Shown piece after piece: positions 1 to 8,224 of a DNA stretch of 38,131 nucleotides; the first letter of the stretch is position 1, and every line of letters starts with the position of its first letter. A model generated the notes under the pieces. The model did not search any database, had not been told where the DNA came from, and saw only the letters and a program-made list of their open reading frames with translations. The translations under genes and the position numbers were made by a program. This DNA is from CAZNKU01 sp045654805 (GTDB lineage Bacteria; Bacillota; Clostridia; Monoglobales; Firm-18): NCBI GenBank assembly GCA_045654805.1, contig JAZOOD010000016.1:1-38131 (forward strand), given 5' to 3'.

Positions 1-72
1 CTTTTTGAACAACCACGCAATAGCACAAAACACCGCCAAAATGGCAATCATAATAATATCAGCAAAATTCAT
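1..72 (-). CDS. Holin, 5' fragment in the duplicated terminal overlap
   Basis: Because of the terminal overlap, the first 24 codons of the LLH-family holin appear again here and run off the left edge. The ATG is at 72-70. The complete gene is the copy ending at 37727. This is not an extra gene. Confidence 0.9.
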   Translation of the reverse strand, partial: MNFADIIMIAILAVFCAIAWLFKK

Positions 73-141
73 CGTTACATCCTCCGTTTTTCATCTTTTT
101 TCTTTGTTTTTCTGCCTCTTGTTTTTCCTTGACATTCTTTA
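1..141. repeat. Terminal direct repeat, copy 1 (circular contig overlap)
   Basis: These 141 bases are identical to the last 141 bases of the window. The holin gene starting in the right copy and the small membrane-protein gene ending in the left copy fit together across the join with a short overlap, as normal phage genes do. The simplest reading is a circular assembly printed with its overlap. 141 is also a common largest k-mer in short-read assemblers, so this is probably not a biological terminal repeat. The unique genome would be 37,990 bp. Confidence 0.93.
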
Positions 142-331
142 TCCACGCCATCACACCGCACTCCGTACCGCATATCGCAAACACACAGCCTATAAGCGTT
201 GACGGCTCCGAACCACCCGTGATGCAGAATATCACAAGGCAAATTGCAACGAAAATCAATAAAAAAATCCCAAGACACAGCAAAATCAAATCCATTGTCT
301 TAAGCTTCTTTTTTCTTTTTTTTGGCATCAT
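59..331 (-). CDS. Small two-helix membrane protein next to the holin
   Basis: A 90-residue protein with a very basic N-terminus (a run of Lys/Arg after the start), a strong hydrophobic helix at about residues 14-38, a second weaker one at about 46-64, and a charged Lys/Glu-rich tail. Function unknown. Its place at the end of the tail-fibre genes and overlap with the holin start across the circle junction suggest a role in lysis, such as a second holin or holin regulator. The start (ATG-ATG at 331 or 328) overlaps the previous stop and follows a GGGGTGGTGG ribosome site. Topology is predicted by eye only. Confidence 0.75.
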   Translation of the reverse strand: MMPKKRKKKLKTMDLILLCLGIFLLIFVAICLVIFCITGGSEPSTLIGCVFAICGTECGVMAWIKNVKEKQEAEKQRKKMKNGGCNDEFC

Positions 332-849
332 TCCACCACCCCGACATCAGACACAAAGTCCGACGGCGAATATACAGGGGTTGCGCGGATTTGAAGCACT
401 TCGGAAGATAGAATTTTTCCCTCTGCCGTAAATGTCAGCACGTCACCCTTTTTGATGCCAATTGATGTTTGTGCTGCATAGGACGATATATCGGACGAAA
501 GCGTTTTGGGAATTGACACCGCTTTAACCCCATTTCTTAAAATAGTGATTTCTACCGTTTCTGACGGCATAACACTTGCAGCATTGGAAATTTCAAAAGA
601 CAGTCGTATGGAGATTCTTCCGCTCGTGTCAAATTTTATCGCATTTTTATAATGCGTCAAACCTCTAAGGACAACATTTCCAATGCTTTCGCTGTTGGTA
701 ATTTTATCCACAGTCAAGCTCTTTTGGAAATACACTTCTTCGCTCTCGACAAGTCTCCAACCGTCCTCAAAGATTCGGTCTAACGGCTTAAAATCGGGAG
801 TTCCAAGCGTACTGTTAAGAGCCACTTTTGCCATCGCCCAACTGCTCAT
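328..849 (-). CDS. Tail-fibre/baseplate-associated structural protein, unknown family
   Basis: A 173-residue protein, last of the tail-tip genes before the lysis cassette. The sequence from about residue 60 alternates hydrophobic and polar residues, typical of a beta-sandwich, and has few charged helices. That would suit a receptor-binding or fibre-tip domain, but I do not recognise a family. GGAGG lies 10 bases ahead of the ATG; an internal ATG at codon 6 is a possible alternative. It overlaps the gene before it and the membrane-protein gene after it by a few bases, so all are probably co-translated. Confidence 0.75.
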   Translation of the reverse strand: MSSWAMAKVALNSTLGTPDFKPLDRIFEDGWRLVESEEVYFQKSLTVDKITNSESIGNVVLRGLTHYKNAIKFDTSGRISIRLSFEISNAASVMPSETVEITILRNGVKAVSIPKTLSSDISSYAAQTSIGIKKGDVLTFTAEGKILSSEVLQIRATPVYSPSDFVSDVGVVE

Positions 850-1109
850 AATGATACTACCTCCTTTATGCTTCCATCTTCTTCCATTGTTGTTGTTTTC
901 GTGATTGTCTTTTCACCGACGAAAGTCTCAACAACCGCCGTGTCGGTAAACGTTGTCGTTCTTACATGACCCTCATCGTTCGTTTCAACGATACTTCCAT
1001 CTTTATTAAATGTAATTATGTTCGTAATGAACCCTTGAATAGCCATCATATTTTTGCGATTCAACGGCGTTCCGCTTCGCTCACTTGTTTTGTCAATAAA
1101 TTCAATCAT
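846..1109 (-). CDS. Short tail-fibre-like protein with GTPLN motif
   Basis: An 87-residue protein beginning MIEFIDKTSERSGTPLNRKN. The GTPLN(x)xN stretch near residue 14 is a hallmark of baseplate-proximal parts of Firmicutes phage tail fibres. The rest is a Thr-rich, beta-hairpin-like sequence with two copies of an EDGSI/KDGSI-like turn. I chose the internal ATG at 1109 because GGAGGAG sits just ahead of it; an upstream in-frame ATG at 1139 lacks such a site and extends into the previous gene. Likely a fibre or fibre-attachment protein; exact role unknown. Confidence 0.75.
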   Translation of the reverse strand: MIEFIDKTSERSGTPLNRKNMMAIQGFITNIITFNKDGSIVETNDEGHVRTTTFTDTAVVETFVGEKTITKTTTMEEDGSIKEVVSL

Positions 1110-1566
1110 TTTGCTCCTCCTCTCCACACTCATATGCACCGCACTCTCTGTAATAACTTTTAATTTCGTTAATCATTATATCAAGGTCGTTGAGCATATA
1201 TTCTACTGCATTTATCGTTTGATATCGGAAATAATTTCTATCGGGTATTTCAGGGGTGCTTGTATGTGTGAAATATGCTTGTCTGAGCTTTTGAAGATTG
1301 TCAAGTATTCGGTCAAAATCTGATGGTTTGAAATAATCATAATAAGTCCAACTCTTTGTTTGAATATAATCGCTAAAATAATAATCTGCGGCAAATAAGC
1401 CTGACAACTCATCTTCTTTAGACTCAATGCGGTTCATCACAGATATATTTAACGTACCCTTTATTAAAGCTGCTATTATTTGTGCAGTCAACGGTTCACC
1501 ACGTTGCACCGCCGCTAATGCTTCTTCCGCCGCATCTATGTCAGATTGAGTTCTGTCGTATATCAT
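1102..1566 (-). CDS. Tail-fibre-type structural protein
   Basis: A 154-residue protein starting MIYDRTQSDID, an N-terminal signature often seen in gut-phage baseplate/fibre proteins. It is followed by KGTLNISVMNRIE (about residues 36-48), resembling the 'LNxxDLNRIE' fibre motif, and then by mostly helical sequence. Overlaps both neighbours by a few bases inside the tail-tip cluster. Probably a small fibre or an adaptor between hub and fibre. Assigned by motif and position only. Confidence 0.72.
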   Translation of the reverse strand: MIYDRTQSDIDAAEEALAAVQRGEPLTAQIIAALIKGTLNISVMNRIESKEDELSGLFAADYYFSDYIQTKSWTYYDYFKPSDFDRILDNLQKLRQAYFTHTSTPEIPDRNYFRYQTINAVEYMLNDLDIMINEIKSYYRECGAYECGEEEQND

Positions 1567-3251
1567 TTAATCACCGCCTCTTTGATAACGATTCCACCGT
1601 TCAAATTAAACGATTCTTTAACAATCATACCCGTTACGTCACCGAGATATTCCGTTTGTGCAGATATTCTTTCTCCTAATTTTACGGGCTTGTCATATTC
1701 TATTTTGCTTTCTCCATCTATCTCGATGTTGTGCTTCCCTTCGACGATTTTTAAATTAGTCTGCGTTGCACTCTTAAACCAATCATAACACTTAGGCAAT
1801 AACATTTCTATTTTGTCATCAGACACCAATGTCGCAGATTCAATTCTCTTGATGTTTTCAACGTCTTTTGGCGAAAGTAAAGAATCTTTGAGGATGTGCG
1901 ATTTAGTTGTGTGGGTATATCTATAACCTCGTAGCACACTATATTTTGTTTCTGCATTGAATATCGCATAATTAGTACCCGCTTCAATCAATGTCCCCTG
2001 TGCAACATCCACATTATACATCGGCTCGGAGAATTTAAGAAAAATATTCTCACCCTCGCCGCTTTCGCTTGCATCATACAACGTCTCCCTTGTTCCCTTG
2101 GCTGTATATGAATGGCTGAATATCTCAACGCCTGTTATTTCATCAGACGTTGAAAAATTCTGCCCTTGCAAGATTCTATTCAAAGGAATAGTTTGCACTA
2201 TTTCTTTTTGTGCAACGCCTATTTGCACAACATCGCTATATGGGGTTGTAATAACAGCACCAATCGCAAAGCAAACTTGCATTATCGAATTGCGGCAAGA
2301 ATCCCACGGAAGATATCCTGTAACGGTTGCCGCCGATAATTCATCACTTACTTGAAATGGAACTTTTGCCACGGCAAATATCTCTGTAAGAAGTTCAACC
2401 GCATTTTTATTTGTGTACATTCCCCCCACGAACTGTGCCGAATCCAACACGCTTATATAGTCCTCAGATTTAACATCCCAAAGTTTTTTGGCTTTTCGCT
2501 TTGACGATTTCACAAATGTTGTTGCAACAAGTTCGCCGTTGAAGAATGTACTGAGTGGTTGATGAGGCTGAAAAACGTAGTTAATGTCGTGCTTGCTGTC
2601 GAGCGTGAAATCTACCGTTCCTATACCAAGTTCAGTCGCAAGAGGGCTAAACTGATGTGTGACCTTTACATTTCGCAATTCGTCTCCCTTGAACATCGTG
2701 CCGTAGCCATAATCAATAGCCCTGATTTTCAAACGGCAAAAAGACGTATTCAAACTACTAATCGTTATGACGATTCTATTATATTTTTCGACATAATTGC
2801 GGCAAAAATAAAACGTGCTATCAGGAGTAAAATCCATATCGGAAAGAAGTTCTAACGTTTCGGAAGTGTCTCTGTACCACTTAATATTCATATTCGTAGG
2901 AAATATGTTTGCCGCTTTGTCAAATGTGAAAGTAAGTCCTTGCGATGTGTATAATTCATCGCTTTCCAAGGTTATCGTTGTTGGAACTATATCGCCAGTT
3001 GTACCAGAAATCTGCGAACTTACATACCCCATGTTTTCGTTTTCAGGATTTTCTGGGAACGGAACCCCTTTCCCGTTCAAAATCGCAATAAAACGCTCGC
3101 AAGGGTTGATAAAATCAGGGACATTTAAATCATACACTTGCAACTCACTCATATCAACGTATGGCTCTTGTTCGCTTGCTTGTGCAATAAAATCTTCTTT
3201 TGCACCCACTGCAAAATCGCCATATGCAATTTCTACGCCTCTTCTATTCAT
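1563..3251 (-). CDS. Tail-tip/baseplate hub protein
   Basis: A 562-residue protein in the slot after the tape measure and one small tail gene, where siphoviruses encode the distal tail/hub protein. It is beta-rich throughout, with a central segment (about 180-240) reminiscent of hub proteins that thread the tail tube and a C-terminal OB-like stretch (about 490-562). I do not see peptidase or lysozyme residues. The ATG overlaps the stop of the upstream gene (ATGA). Placement is confident; family assignment to a ReqiPepy6 Gp37-like hub is tentative. Confidence 0.7.
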   Translation of the reverse strand: MNRRGVEIAYGDFAVGAKEDFIAQASEQEPYVDMSELQVYDLNVPDFINPCERFIAILNGKGVPFPENPENENMGYVSSQISGTTGDIVPTTITLESDELYTSQGLTFTFDKAANIFPTNMNIKWYRDTSETLELLSDMDFTPDSTFYFCRNYVEKYNRIVITISSLNTSFCRLKIRAIDYGYGTMFKGDELRNVKVTHQFSPLATELGIGTVDFTLDSKHDINYVFQPHQPLSTFFNGELVATTFVKSSKRKAKKLWDVKSEDYISVLDSAQFVGGMYTNKNAVELLTEIFAVAKVPFQVSDELSAATVTGYLPWDSCRNSIMQVCFAIGAVITTPYSDVVQIGVAQKEIVQTIPLNRILQGQNFSTSDEITGVEIFSHSYTAKGTRETLYDASESGEGENIFLKFSEPMYNVDVAQGTLIEAGTNYAIFNAETKYSVLRGYRYTHTTKSHILKDSLLSPKDVENIKRIESATLVSDDKIEMLLPKCYDWFKSATQTNLKIVEGKHNIEIDGESKIEYDKPVKLGERISAQTEYLGDVTGMIVKESFNLNGGIVIKEAVIK

Positions 3252-3649
3252 TCAGGCAACACCTGCGCCTTTGTTGGCACTATATTGACACTTATTTCGC
3301 CCCAATATACCTTACCCGTTCTTTTGTCGATTTTGTCAACTGCTTGTGGAGAAATTTCAAATCTCGCCTTGTATTTTAACTTTGTTTGATTATAAACGAT
3401 ATTCACCCATACGCCATCATATCGTGGTTTTATTAAAGTTTCCCACAAGTTATCAAATTCAATTTCTTTCCCTTGTTTGCGTGTAAAACCAACAATATAT
3501 GTAATAAATGTTCCCAACGGGTCAAGAGTTTCCTCTGCACCCTCTGCAAGTGTCGCTCCTGCATTTTCACTTTGACGAATTTTAGGGCTTCTTTGGATGC
3601 TTGAAACGATTACATCATAAGGTTTTCCATCTATTTCAACATAATTCAT
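3248..3649 (-). CDS. Tail protein downstream of tape measure (distal-tail component?)
   Basis: A 133-residue protein between tape measure and hub. It reads as a compact beta-domain (VEIDGKPYDV near the start, then several strands, and FDNLWETLIKP in the middle). In siphoviruses this slot usually holds a distal tail protein or connector to the hub; it may match DUF6711, but I cannot confirm that. I chose the ATG at 3649, overlapping the tape-measure stop as TGATG and 7 bases after GGGGGTG, over an in-frame TTG three bases earlier. Confidence 0.7.
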   Translation of the reverse strand: MNYVEIDGKPYDVIVSSIQRSPKIRQSENAGATLAEGAEETLDPLGTFITYIVGFTRKQGKEIEFDNLWETLIKPRYDGVWVNIVYNQTKLKYKARFEISPQAVDKIDKRTGKVYWGEISVNIVPTKAQVLPE

Positions 3650-5613
3650 CAATAAGCACCCCCTGATATAAGGCTCTTTCCTTGTATTCTTTCTCCACCT
3701 TTAACAAGTCTATAAATAATTGTCATAAGTTCTGTTTCGTTGAGATTATAATGTTCTTCTTTTATTACTCCACTTGTATTCCTATTATCAAGTGCAGTAT
3801 TAAAAGCATCAATCATTGTCTGTAAAGGTGTTTCAATATTCACTCCTCTTTTTTGGTCTCCCAAAATAGCCATAAATTCACTATTCGGAGGAATAACCGC
3901 ACCTTTTGCAAGTCGAGGGATTTTTATTTCAGGTATTGTTGGAATGTGTATGTCAAGTCCTATAACGCTTCCTGCTTTATTTACAAGTCCGTCAAGTCCA
4001 CCAATCAATTTATTTATTCCACGAATTACAAAGTTTACCATACTTTCAAAAACGCCAATAATTCCATTGATTATTCCTGTAAATACCTTTTTAACTCCAT
4101 TCCAAGCCTTTTCCCAATCGCCTGTGAATACGCCAATAATAAAATCAATAATCCCTATAAAAATATTTTTAATGCTGTCAATTACTGTTGCAATTATTTC
4201 TTTTGCGGTCTGTATAACGCTTTTTATTGTATCAAACGCAAACTTAAAACGCTCTACAAAAAACGAAACAAGCCAATCTACAATAGGCTTTAATACATTG
4301 TCCCATAAATCTTTTAATATTGCAACCGTTTTGTCAATTATAGGCTTAATTACAACTTTCCATAATTCTGTTAATTTATCCATAATTGCTTGAATTGCGG
4401 GTTGTAAATGTTCTTCCCACAACGGCTTTATATGTTCTTTCCAAATAGAAGTTAAAGTCCCTTTTAATAGTTCCCACAATTCTATCCAAAAATTACGAAA
4501 ACCTTCACATTTATTCCATAATAGCACAAAAGCCGCCACAAGTGCCGTTATGCCTGCAACAACCCAAGTTATAGGAGATGCCAACATTGCAGTATTTAAT
4601 CCTATTTGTGCCAATGCTAATTTTATACTTCCTGCTTCTTGTATAGCATCAAGCACATTTTTAACTTTCATAACCGCATTGTATGCCGTTATTCCTGCAA
4701 CAACTGCACCTATCGCAGAAGCAACCGCCAAAATTGGTGTTGGTATTGAACCAAATATACTTCCAAAAACCTCTCCAATTCTCGGCAATAAATTATCTGC
4801 AACTGCTGACAAACTATCCTTGAAATCGTCTATTGCTAAATTCAAATCTTGTTCAGGGTTAGCAAAAGCAACTAACAAATTATTCCAAGAACCTTGTAAC
4901 ATTGAAAAAGAACCGCTTAATGTTGTACTTGCTTCAACTGCCGCATTGTTTGTCAATCCTAACGCATCAACACCTTTTGTAAGCATTTGCGTAACTGCTT
5001 CTTGATATTCAGCCATAGGCACTTCGGTTAATTTTGTATAACTATCACTCAAAAATCCTGCCGCTTGTGCCTGTTCAAGAAATCCTGCACTTGTTGCAGG
5101 TAATATTCCTGCGAATTGGTCTGCAATACTTTGATAACTTGATGTGCTTTTTGTTATCATTTGGTATTTTTGCGAAAGTTCATCAACGCTTCGCCCCGTT
5201 CCTGTTGCAAAGTCCGTAATCGCTTTCATACCTTGCTTTGCCACTTCATAGCCTTTTGCATCTCCAAGTGTACTTGCAAAGTTTGCACCTACTGTTGTCA
5301 TAACTTCCAAATACTGATTAGCACTCATTTGCATTGTCTTAAATGCTTCTTGTGCATCTCTTTCAATGGTTGCATAATCTATTTCATCAAATATCTTTTG
5401 AACACCGCCTGAAAGTTGTTCAAAATCAGCATAGGTTTTGATTGCCGCTGTTCCTACTGCAACAAATGCTCCTGCTCCTGCAACGGCAACACCTTTTAAT
5501 GCTTTTTCAAAATTTAATACGCCTTTTCTCAAAGATTTCAAGCCATCATTTAATCCACTTTCATCAATTTTAGTGGTTAAGATAATACTTCCATCTCCAC
5601 CTGATATCGCCAT
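3649..5613 (-). CDS. Tape measure protein
   Basis: The longest gene (654 residues). It has the classic tape-measure layout: N-terminal helical head with Gly/Ala-rich segments, a hydrophobic stretch at about 290-370 likely to enter the membrane, then amphipathic helices with repeated Trp-containing units (SIWKEHIKPLWEEHL and LTELWKVVIKPIIDK) that look like tandem 11-residue-type repeats, and more hydrophobic helices at about 470-520. It sets tail length and is ejected with the DNA. It follows the two tail chaperone-like genes. The ATG has AAAGGGG upstream. At about 650 residues the tail is probably short for a siphovirus. Confidence 0.92.
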   Translation of the reverse strand: MAISGGDGSIILTTKIDESGLNDGLKSLRKGVLNFEKALKGVAVAGAGAFVAVGTAAIKTYADFEQLSGGVQKIFDEIDYATIERDAQEAFKTMQMSANQYLEVMTTVGANFASTLGDAKGYEVAKQGMKAITDFATGTGRSVDELSQKYQMITKSTSSYQSIADQFAGILPATSAGFLEQAQAAGFLSDSYTKLTEVPMAEYQEAVTQMLTKGVDALGLTNNAAVEASTTLSGSFSMLQGSWNNLLVAFANPEQDLNLAIDDFKDSLSAVADNLLPRIGEVFGSIFGSIPTPILAVASAIGAVVAGITAYNAVMKVKNVLDAIQEAGSIKLALAQIGLNTAMLASPITWVVAGITALVAAFVLLWNKCEGFRNFWIELWELLKGTLTSIWKEHIKPLWEEHLQPAIQAIMDKLTELWKVVIKPIIDKTVAILKDLWDNVLKPIVDWLVSFFVERFKFAFDTIKSVIQTAKEIIATVIDSIKNIFIGIIDFIIGVFTGDWEKAWNGVKKVFTGIINGIIGVFESMVNFVIRGINKLIGGLDGLVNKAGSVIGLDIHIPTIPEIKIPRLAKGAVIPPNSEFMAILGDQKRGVNIETPLQTMIDAFNTALDNRNTSGVIKEEHYNLNETELMTIIYRLVKGGERIQGKSLISGGAY

Positions 5614-5627
5614 TAAAACACCCCTTT

Positions 5628-6233
5628 CTACTCAATAAAGAGTGTATTTTTTTCTCTTGCCATTTTCATCAAAATATCTTCATCATCAAAATTGTCATAT
5701 TGCGCAACATTGTTTTTGATGTCAATTTCTTGTCTGTGTGTTCTATAAATTTCTATTTCAAAATCTTCAAGTTTTTTATGTTTTGCGAGTTTGTATCTTA
5801 TACCTACATAAGTTTTAAAAGTACATTCCGTTATTTCGTTAAATGCACCCAAAAAAGTCCACCAATGCAGATATTTTTTCTCTCTTACATCACATCCAAG
5901 CACTTTGTTTACAGGCGGTATAATTAACGGTAAATCTTTTTGCCAATCCACAAGTTTTAATTCAACGCCTGACGATTTTTGACTTTTTGTTTGTTCTTCT
6001 TTCCTATTCCCATTTATGAATAAATACAAATAATCAAGTGCTTGTTTTCCGTCCGTGATTTTCTCATAATCTTTATAAAACAAATCAAGCAAACAATCAA
6101 ATTTTTCGTATTTAGTCAAATTGTCATCATTAAAACACTCAAATATATCAATAATATTTTTCCAATCTGTTTTAATTTCAAACTTTTTACCCTCAATTAT
6201 AACAAAAGAGGGCAAATCGTAATCTTTCCACAT
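5628..6233 (-). CDS. Gp15-family tail assembly chaperone
   Basis: A 201-residue protein that I recognise as the bacteriophage Gp15 type: short N-terminal 'xDLPxxVxIEGKxFEIxTDW' region, a middle helical part, then a conserved WxxDLPLIIPPVNKVLG (about 94-110) and LHWWTFLGAFNEI (about 122-134). It lies between the first chaperone-like gene and the tape measure, where siphoviruses encode the second tail chaperone, often by frameshift. Here it has its own start and ribosome site and does not overlap the upstream gene, so no programmed frameshift is needed. Confidence 0.85.
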   Translation of the reverse strand: MWKDYDLPSFVIIEGKKFEIKTDWKNIIDIFECFNDDNLTKYEKFDCLLDLFYKDYEKITDGKQALDYLYLFINGNRKEEQTKSQKSSGVELKLVDWQKDLPLIIPPVNKVLGCDVREKKYLHWWTFLGAFNEITECTFKTYVGIRYKLAKHKKLEDFEIEIYRTHRQEIDIKNNVAQYDNFDDEDILMKMAREKNTLFIE

Positions 6234-6259
6234 TTACAATTTCCCCCTTGTTATTCAAA

Positions 6260-6661
6260 TCACTTGCTTGAAGTTTTCTTGTATTTGGCGGTGCGTTCTT
6301 CACTCGCTTTTTTGTAATACGGAGCAAGGTCTCGGAGAAAATCGGAAATCATATCAAGTTCAAGAGTATCACCAAAAGCCATTTTGCTTGTGCCATCACC
6401 ATAAATTCTGTCAATATCATTATAAATATCAGCAATAAATTCAACAAGAAAATCAATCTTTGCTTGTGCATCGTTTCCCTTGTCAAGTTCCGTTGCCTTT
6501 TCGATATATATTTCTCTCTTAACTTCCATTTCAGCAACTATTTCACTATGCCTTTGTGCTTCTTTGACATCTTTGGGGTTAAATGTAAAAACTCCTACAT
6601 TTACACCATCCCTAACAATATTTACACTTTTAGCACCTGAACTGATACGAATTTCATCCAT
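6260..6661 (-). CDS. Tail assembly chaperone (first of pair)
   Basis: A 133-residue acidic/helical protein between major tail protein and Gp15. This is the position of the G-type tail chaperone that coats the tape measure before tube assembly. It begins MDEIRISSGAKSVNIV; a predicted small beta part is followed by long helices and a Lys/Ser-rich tail. It may belong to DUF6673, but I infer its role mainly from position. AAGGAGAG precedes the ATG. Confidence 0.75.
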   Translation of the reverse strand: MDEIRISSGAKSVNIVRDGVNVGVFTFNPKDVKEAQRHSEIVAEMEVKREIYIEKATELDKGNDAQAKIDFLVEFIADIYNDIDRIYGDGTSKMAFGDTLELDMISDFLRDLAPYYKKASEERTAKYKKTSSK

Positions 6662-6675
6662 TTTTTAACTCTCCT

Positions 6676-7179
6676 TTATGCTCCTAAATCATCCTCAACA
6701 AATTCGCCTGTTTCTTTGTCAATATGACCGAATGTTCTTTCATCAACAAAATGAACTTCGTGAGGAATATTTACACCGTCAAGTCCTGTTGCAAAATCAG
6801 TTATAACAATAACTGCATCCTGTTTCCAAGCCCTCATATTTCCTGTTGTATCTGTGCAATAATCGTAATATGCTACATAGGTTGTACGGACTTCATCCAT
6901 AGTCTTGCGATAATACACAATATCGTCAAGCCACATTGAATAGTCATCGTTTCCGTCAACATATACAGGGTCAATAGTCATTGCTTCGGCATATCCTGTT
7001 ACATTAAATGTATGGTTGCCAAGAACATCATCGCCCTCTTTGGTGTTTGCGTTCATTGACACAGGCATATCTTCTACACCTTTACCAAGAAGCAACAGTT
7101 TTCCATCTTCACTACCTGCCCAAGCAACTTTGAAATCTTTTCTTTTTGCCTGACCTGTTTTATATGTATAAACTGCCAT
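6676..7179 (-). CDS. Major tail (tube) protein
   Basis: A 167-residue protein between the head-tail closure genes and the tail chaperones, the conserved slot of the tail tube subunit. Beta-rich sequence with a long loop, typical of the gpV/Hcp-like tube fold. It starts MAVYTYKTGQAKRKDFKVAW, and AAAGGAG precedes the start. Its promoter is shared with the whole head-tail operon. High copy in virions would make this an easy protein to test by mass spectrometry. Confidence 0.82.
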   Translation of the reverse strand: MAVYTYKTGQAKRKDFKVAWAGSEDGKLLLLGKGVEDMPVSMNANTKEGDDVLGNHTFNVTGYAEAMTIDPVYVDGNDDYSMWLDDIVYYRKTMDEVRTTYVAYYDYCTDTTGNMRAWKQDAVIVITDFATGLDGVNIPHEVHFVDERTFGHIDKETGEFVEDDLGA

Positions 7180-7203
7180 ATAGTTTATCTCCTTTACATA
7201 AAA

Positions 7204-7536
7204 TTAAAATCTACCGCTTTGTAACGCATTGTTTGCAGTTCGATATAATTTATCAAACTGTCCTGCTTGCATTGCTTTTATATCCCATTCATAAGTGGAA
7301 TACGGATTTATTTTTTGGAAATTAAAATCATATCCATGGTAATTTCTGCCTGAATATTTTTGAATATAATGTATTCTCCACGGATAAAGCCTTGCCGTTT
7401 CTTCCATTAAACCTGTATTTCTCGGTGTGAATGGGTCTATAACTCTTTTTTCTTCTGTAGCAATAAACAATCCAAAGCGGTCATTTGTTACTTTGTTTAT
7501 TATTTGTGGTTCATTCAAATCAATCCGTAAATTCAT
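7204..7536 (-). CDS. Minor capsid / tail-completion protein (Minor_capsid_2-like)
   Basis: A 110-residue protein with the layout of gp10-type tail-completion proteins: a segment on 'PFTPRNTGLMEETA' (about 39-52) matching the common 'vPxxtGxLrxS' signature, then WRIHYIQKYSGRNYHG, and a C-terminal YEWDIKAMQAG helix. It probably sits at the head-tail interface. It overlaps the next upstream gene's end by 17 bases. Family assignment is from memory of the motif pattern. Confidence 0.75.
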   Translation of the reverse strand: MNLRIDLNEPQIINKVTNDRFGLFIATEEKRVIDPFTPRNTGLMEETARLYPWRIHYIQKYSGRNYHGYDFNFQKINPYSTYEWDIKAMQAGQFDKLYRTANNALQSGRF

Positions 7537-8023
7537 ATTCCACCGTCTTTCTCGGTGTGCGGTTTACATACCGTATACGAACTGTGATGAAATATCCGAC
7601 GGTGTTCGTGTCGGGGTCAATGTATCGAACTTGCGGTACGAATGGGTTGCATTCCACAGCAATGATTTTTTCGCCAATATCGGGGAAATTGTCTTTTGCG
7701 TTCTGCTCTTTCACCCAATCGCAAACGCTGCAAACTTCCTCATACGTCAGCACGTTTCTGTTGCGTGACGGCGGAGCGTTGTCCTTCACGTCGTACCACT
7801 CGTAGCAATTTATTTGAAAGTCCTCGTATATAGACGGATAAGGCTCTATTGTGCAATTATACTCTCCAAGTGTATCAAAAAACTCTTGATATTGCACGGC
7901 AGGACTTGCACCTTGCGGAAGAATAACCGTGTTGCCGTGCTCCGTGGTTGCCGCTATGCTCATAAGCTCTGAAAGGTACGGGCATTTGCGGAAATACTCA
8001 AATAACGTCGTGTATTTGCTCAT
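7520..8023 (-). CDS. Tail terminator / Minor_capsid_3-like protein
   Basis: A 167-residue protein in the head-tail completion cluster, immediately before the Minor_capsid_2-like gene. Length, alpha/beta order and neighbours match tail terminator proteins that cap the tube and bind the connector. The ATG at 8023 overlaps the end of the small gene before it. No catalytic motif seen. Confidence 0.72.
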   Translation of the reverse strand: MSKYTTLFEYFRKCPYLSELMSIAATTEHGNTVILPQGASPAVQYQEFFDTLGEYNCTIEPYPSIYEDFQINCYEWYDVKDNAPPSRNRNVLTYEEVCSVCDWVKEQNAKDNFPDIGEKIIAVECNPFVPQVRYIDPDTNTVGYFITVRIRYVNRTPRKTVEYEFTD

Positions 8024-8210
8024 CGGTCACTTCCTCGCTTTCAATCGGAACGTCGGTTTCTTCGTAAGTATAGGGAGCATCTTCAAGGTCAATAGCTTCG
8101 GAATAAAGTTCCGCTGTACCAACTTTCTGTATCATCATCCCTGCGTCAGAATATGTACGGTACAAAGCTTTGCCGCTTATGTGTGTGTCAAAAAATTCTC
8201 TCTGAATCAT
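7998..8210 (-). CDS. Small head-tail region protein, unknown
   Basis: A 70-residue acidic protein, MIQREFFDTHISGKALYRTY at the start and a Glu/Asp-rich C-terminal half. I chose the ATG at 8210, directly after AGGGGGTGA, rather than the in-frame ATG 69 bases upstream that lies inside the LRR gene's end. Its place between the LRR protein and the tail terminator suggests a small connector component, but I do not recognise a characterised family. Confidence 0.7.
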   Translation of the reverse strand: MIQREFFDTHISGKALYRTYSDAGMMIQKVGTAELYSEAIDLEDAPYTYEETDVPIESEEVTDEQIHDVI

Positions 8211-8224
8211 GCGTTCACCCCCTT

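Noticed and set aside
129..431. Plus-strand ORFs throughout the window (for example 129-431, 3944-4393, 36256-36786)
   Set aside because: They are opposite real minus-strand genes, lack ribosome sites and have the Phe/Leu/Ser/Cys-heavy composition typical of antisense shadows.
5628..6661. Programmed frameshift linking the two tail chaperone genes
   Set aside because: The second gene has its own start and the two do not overlap, so no slippage is required.
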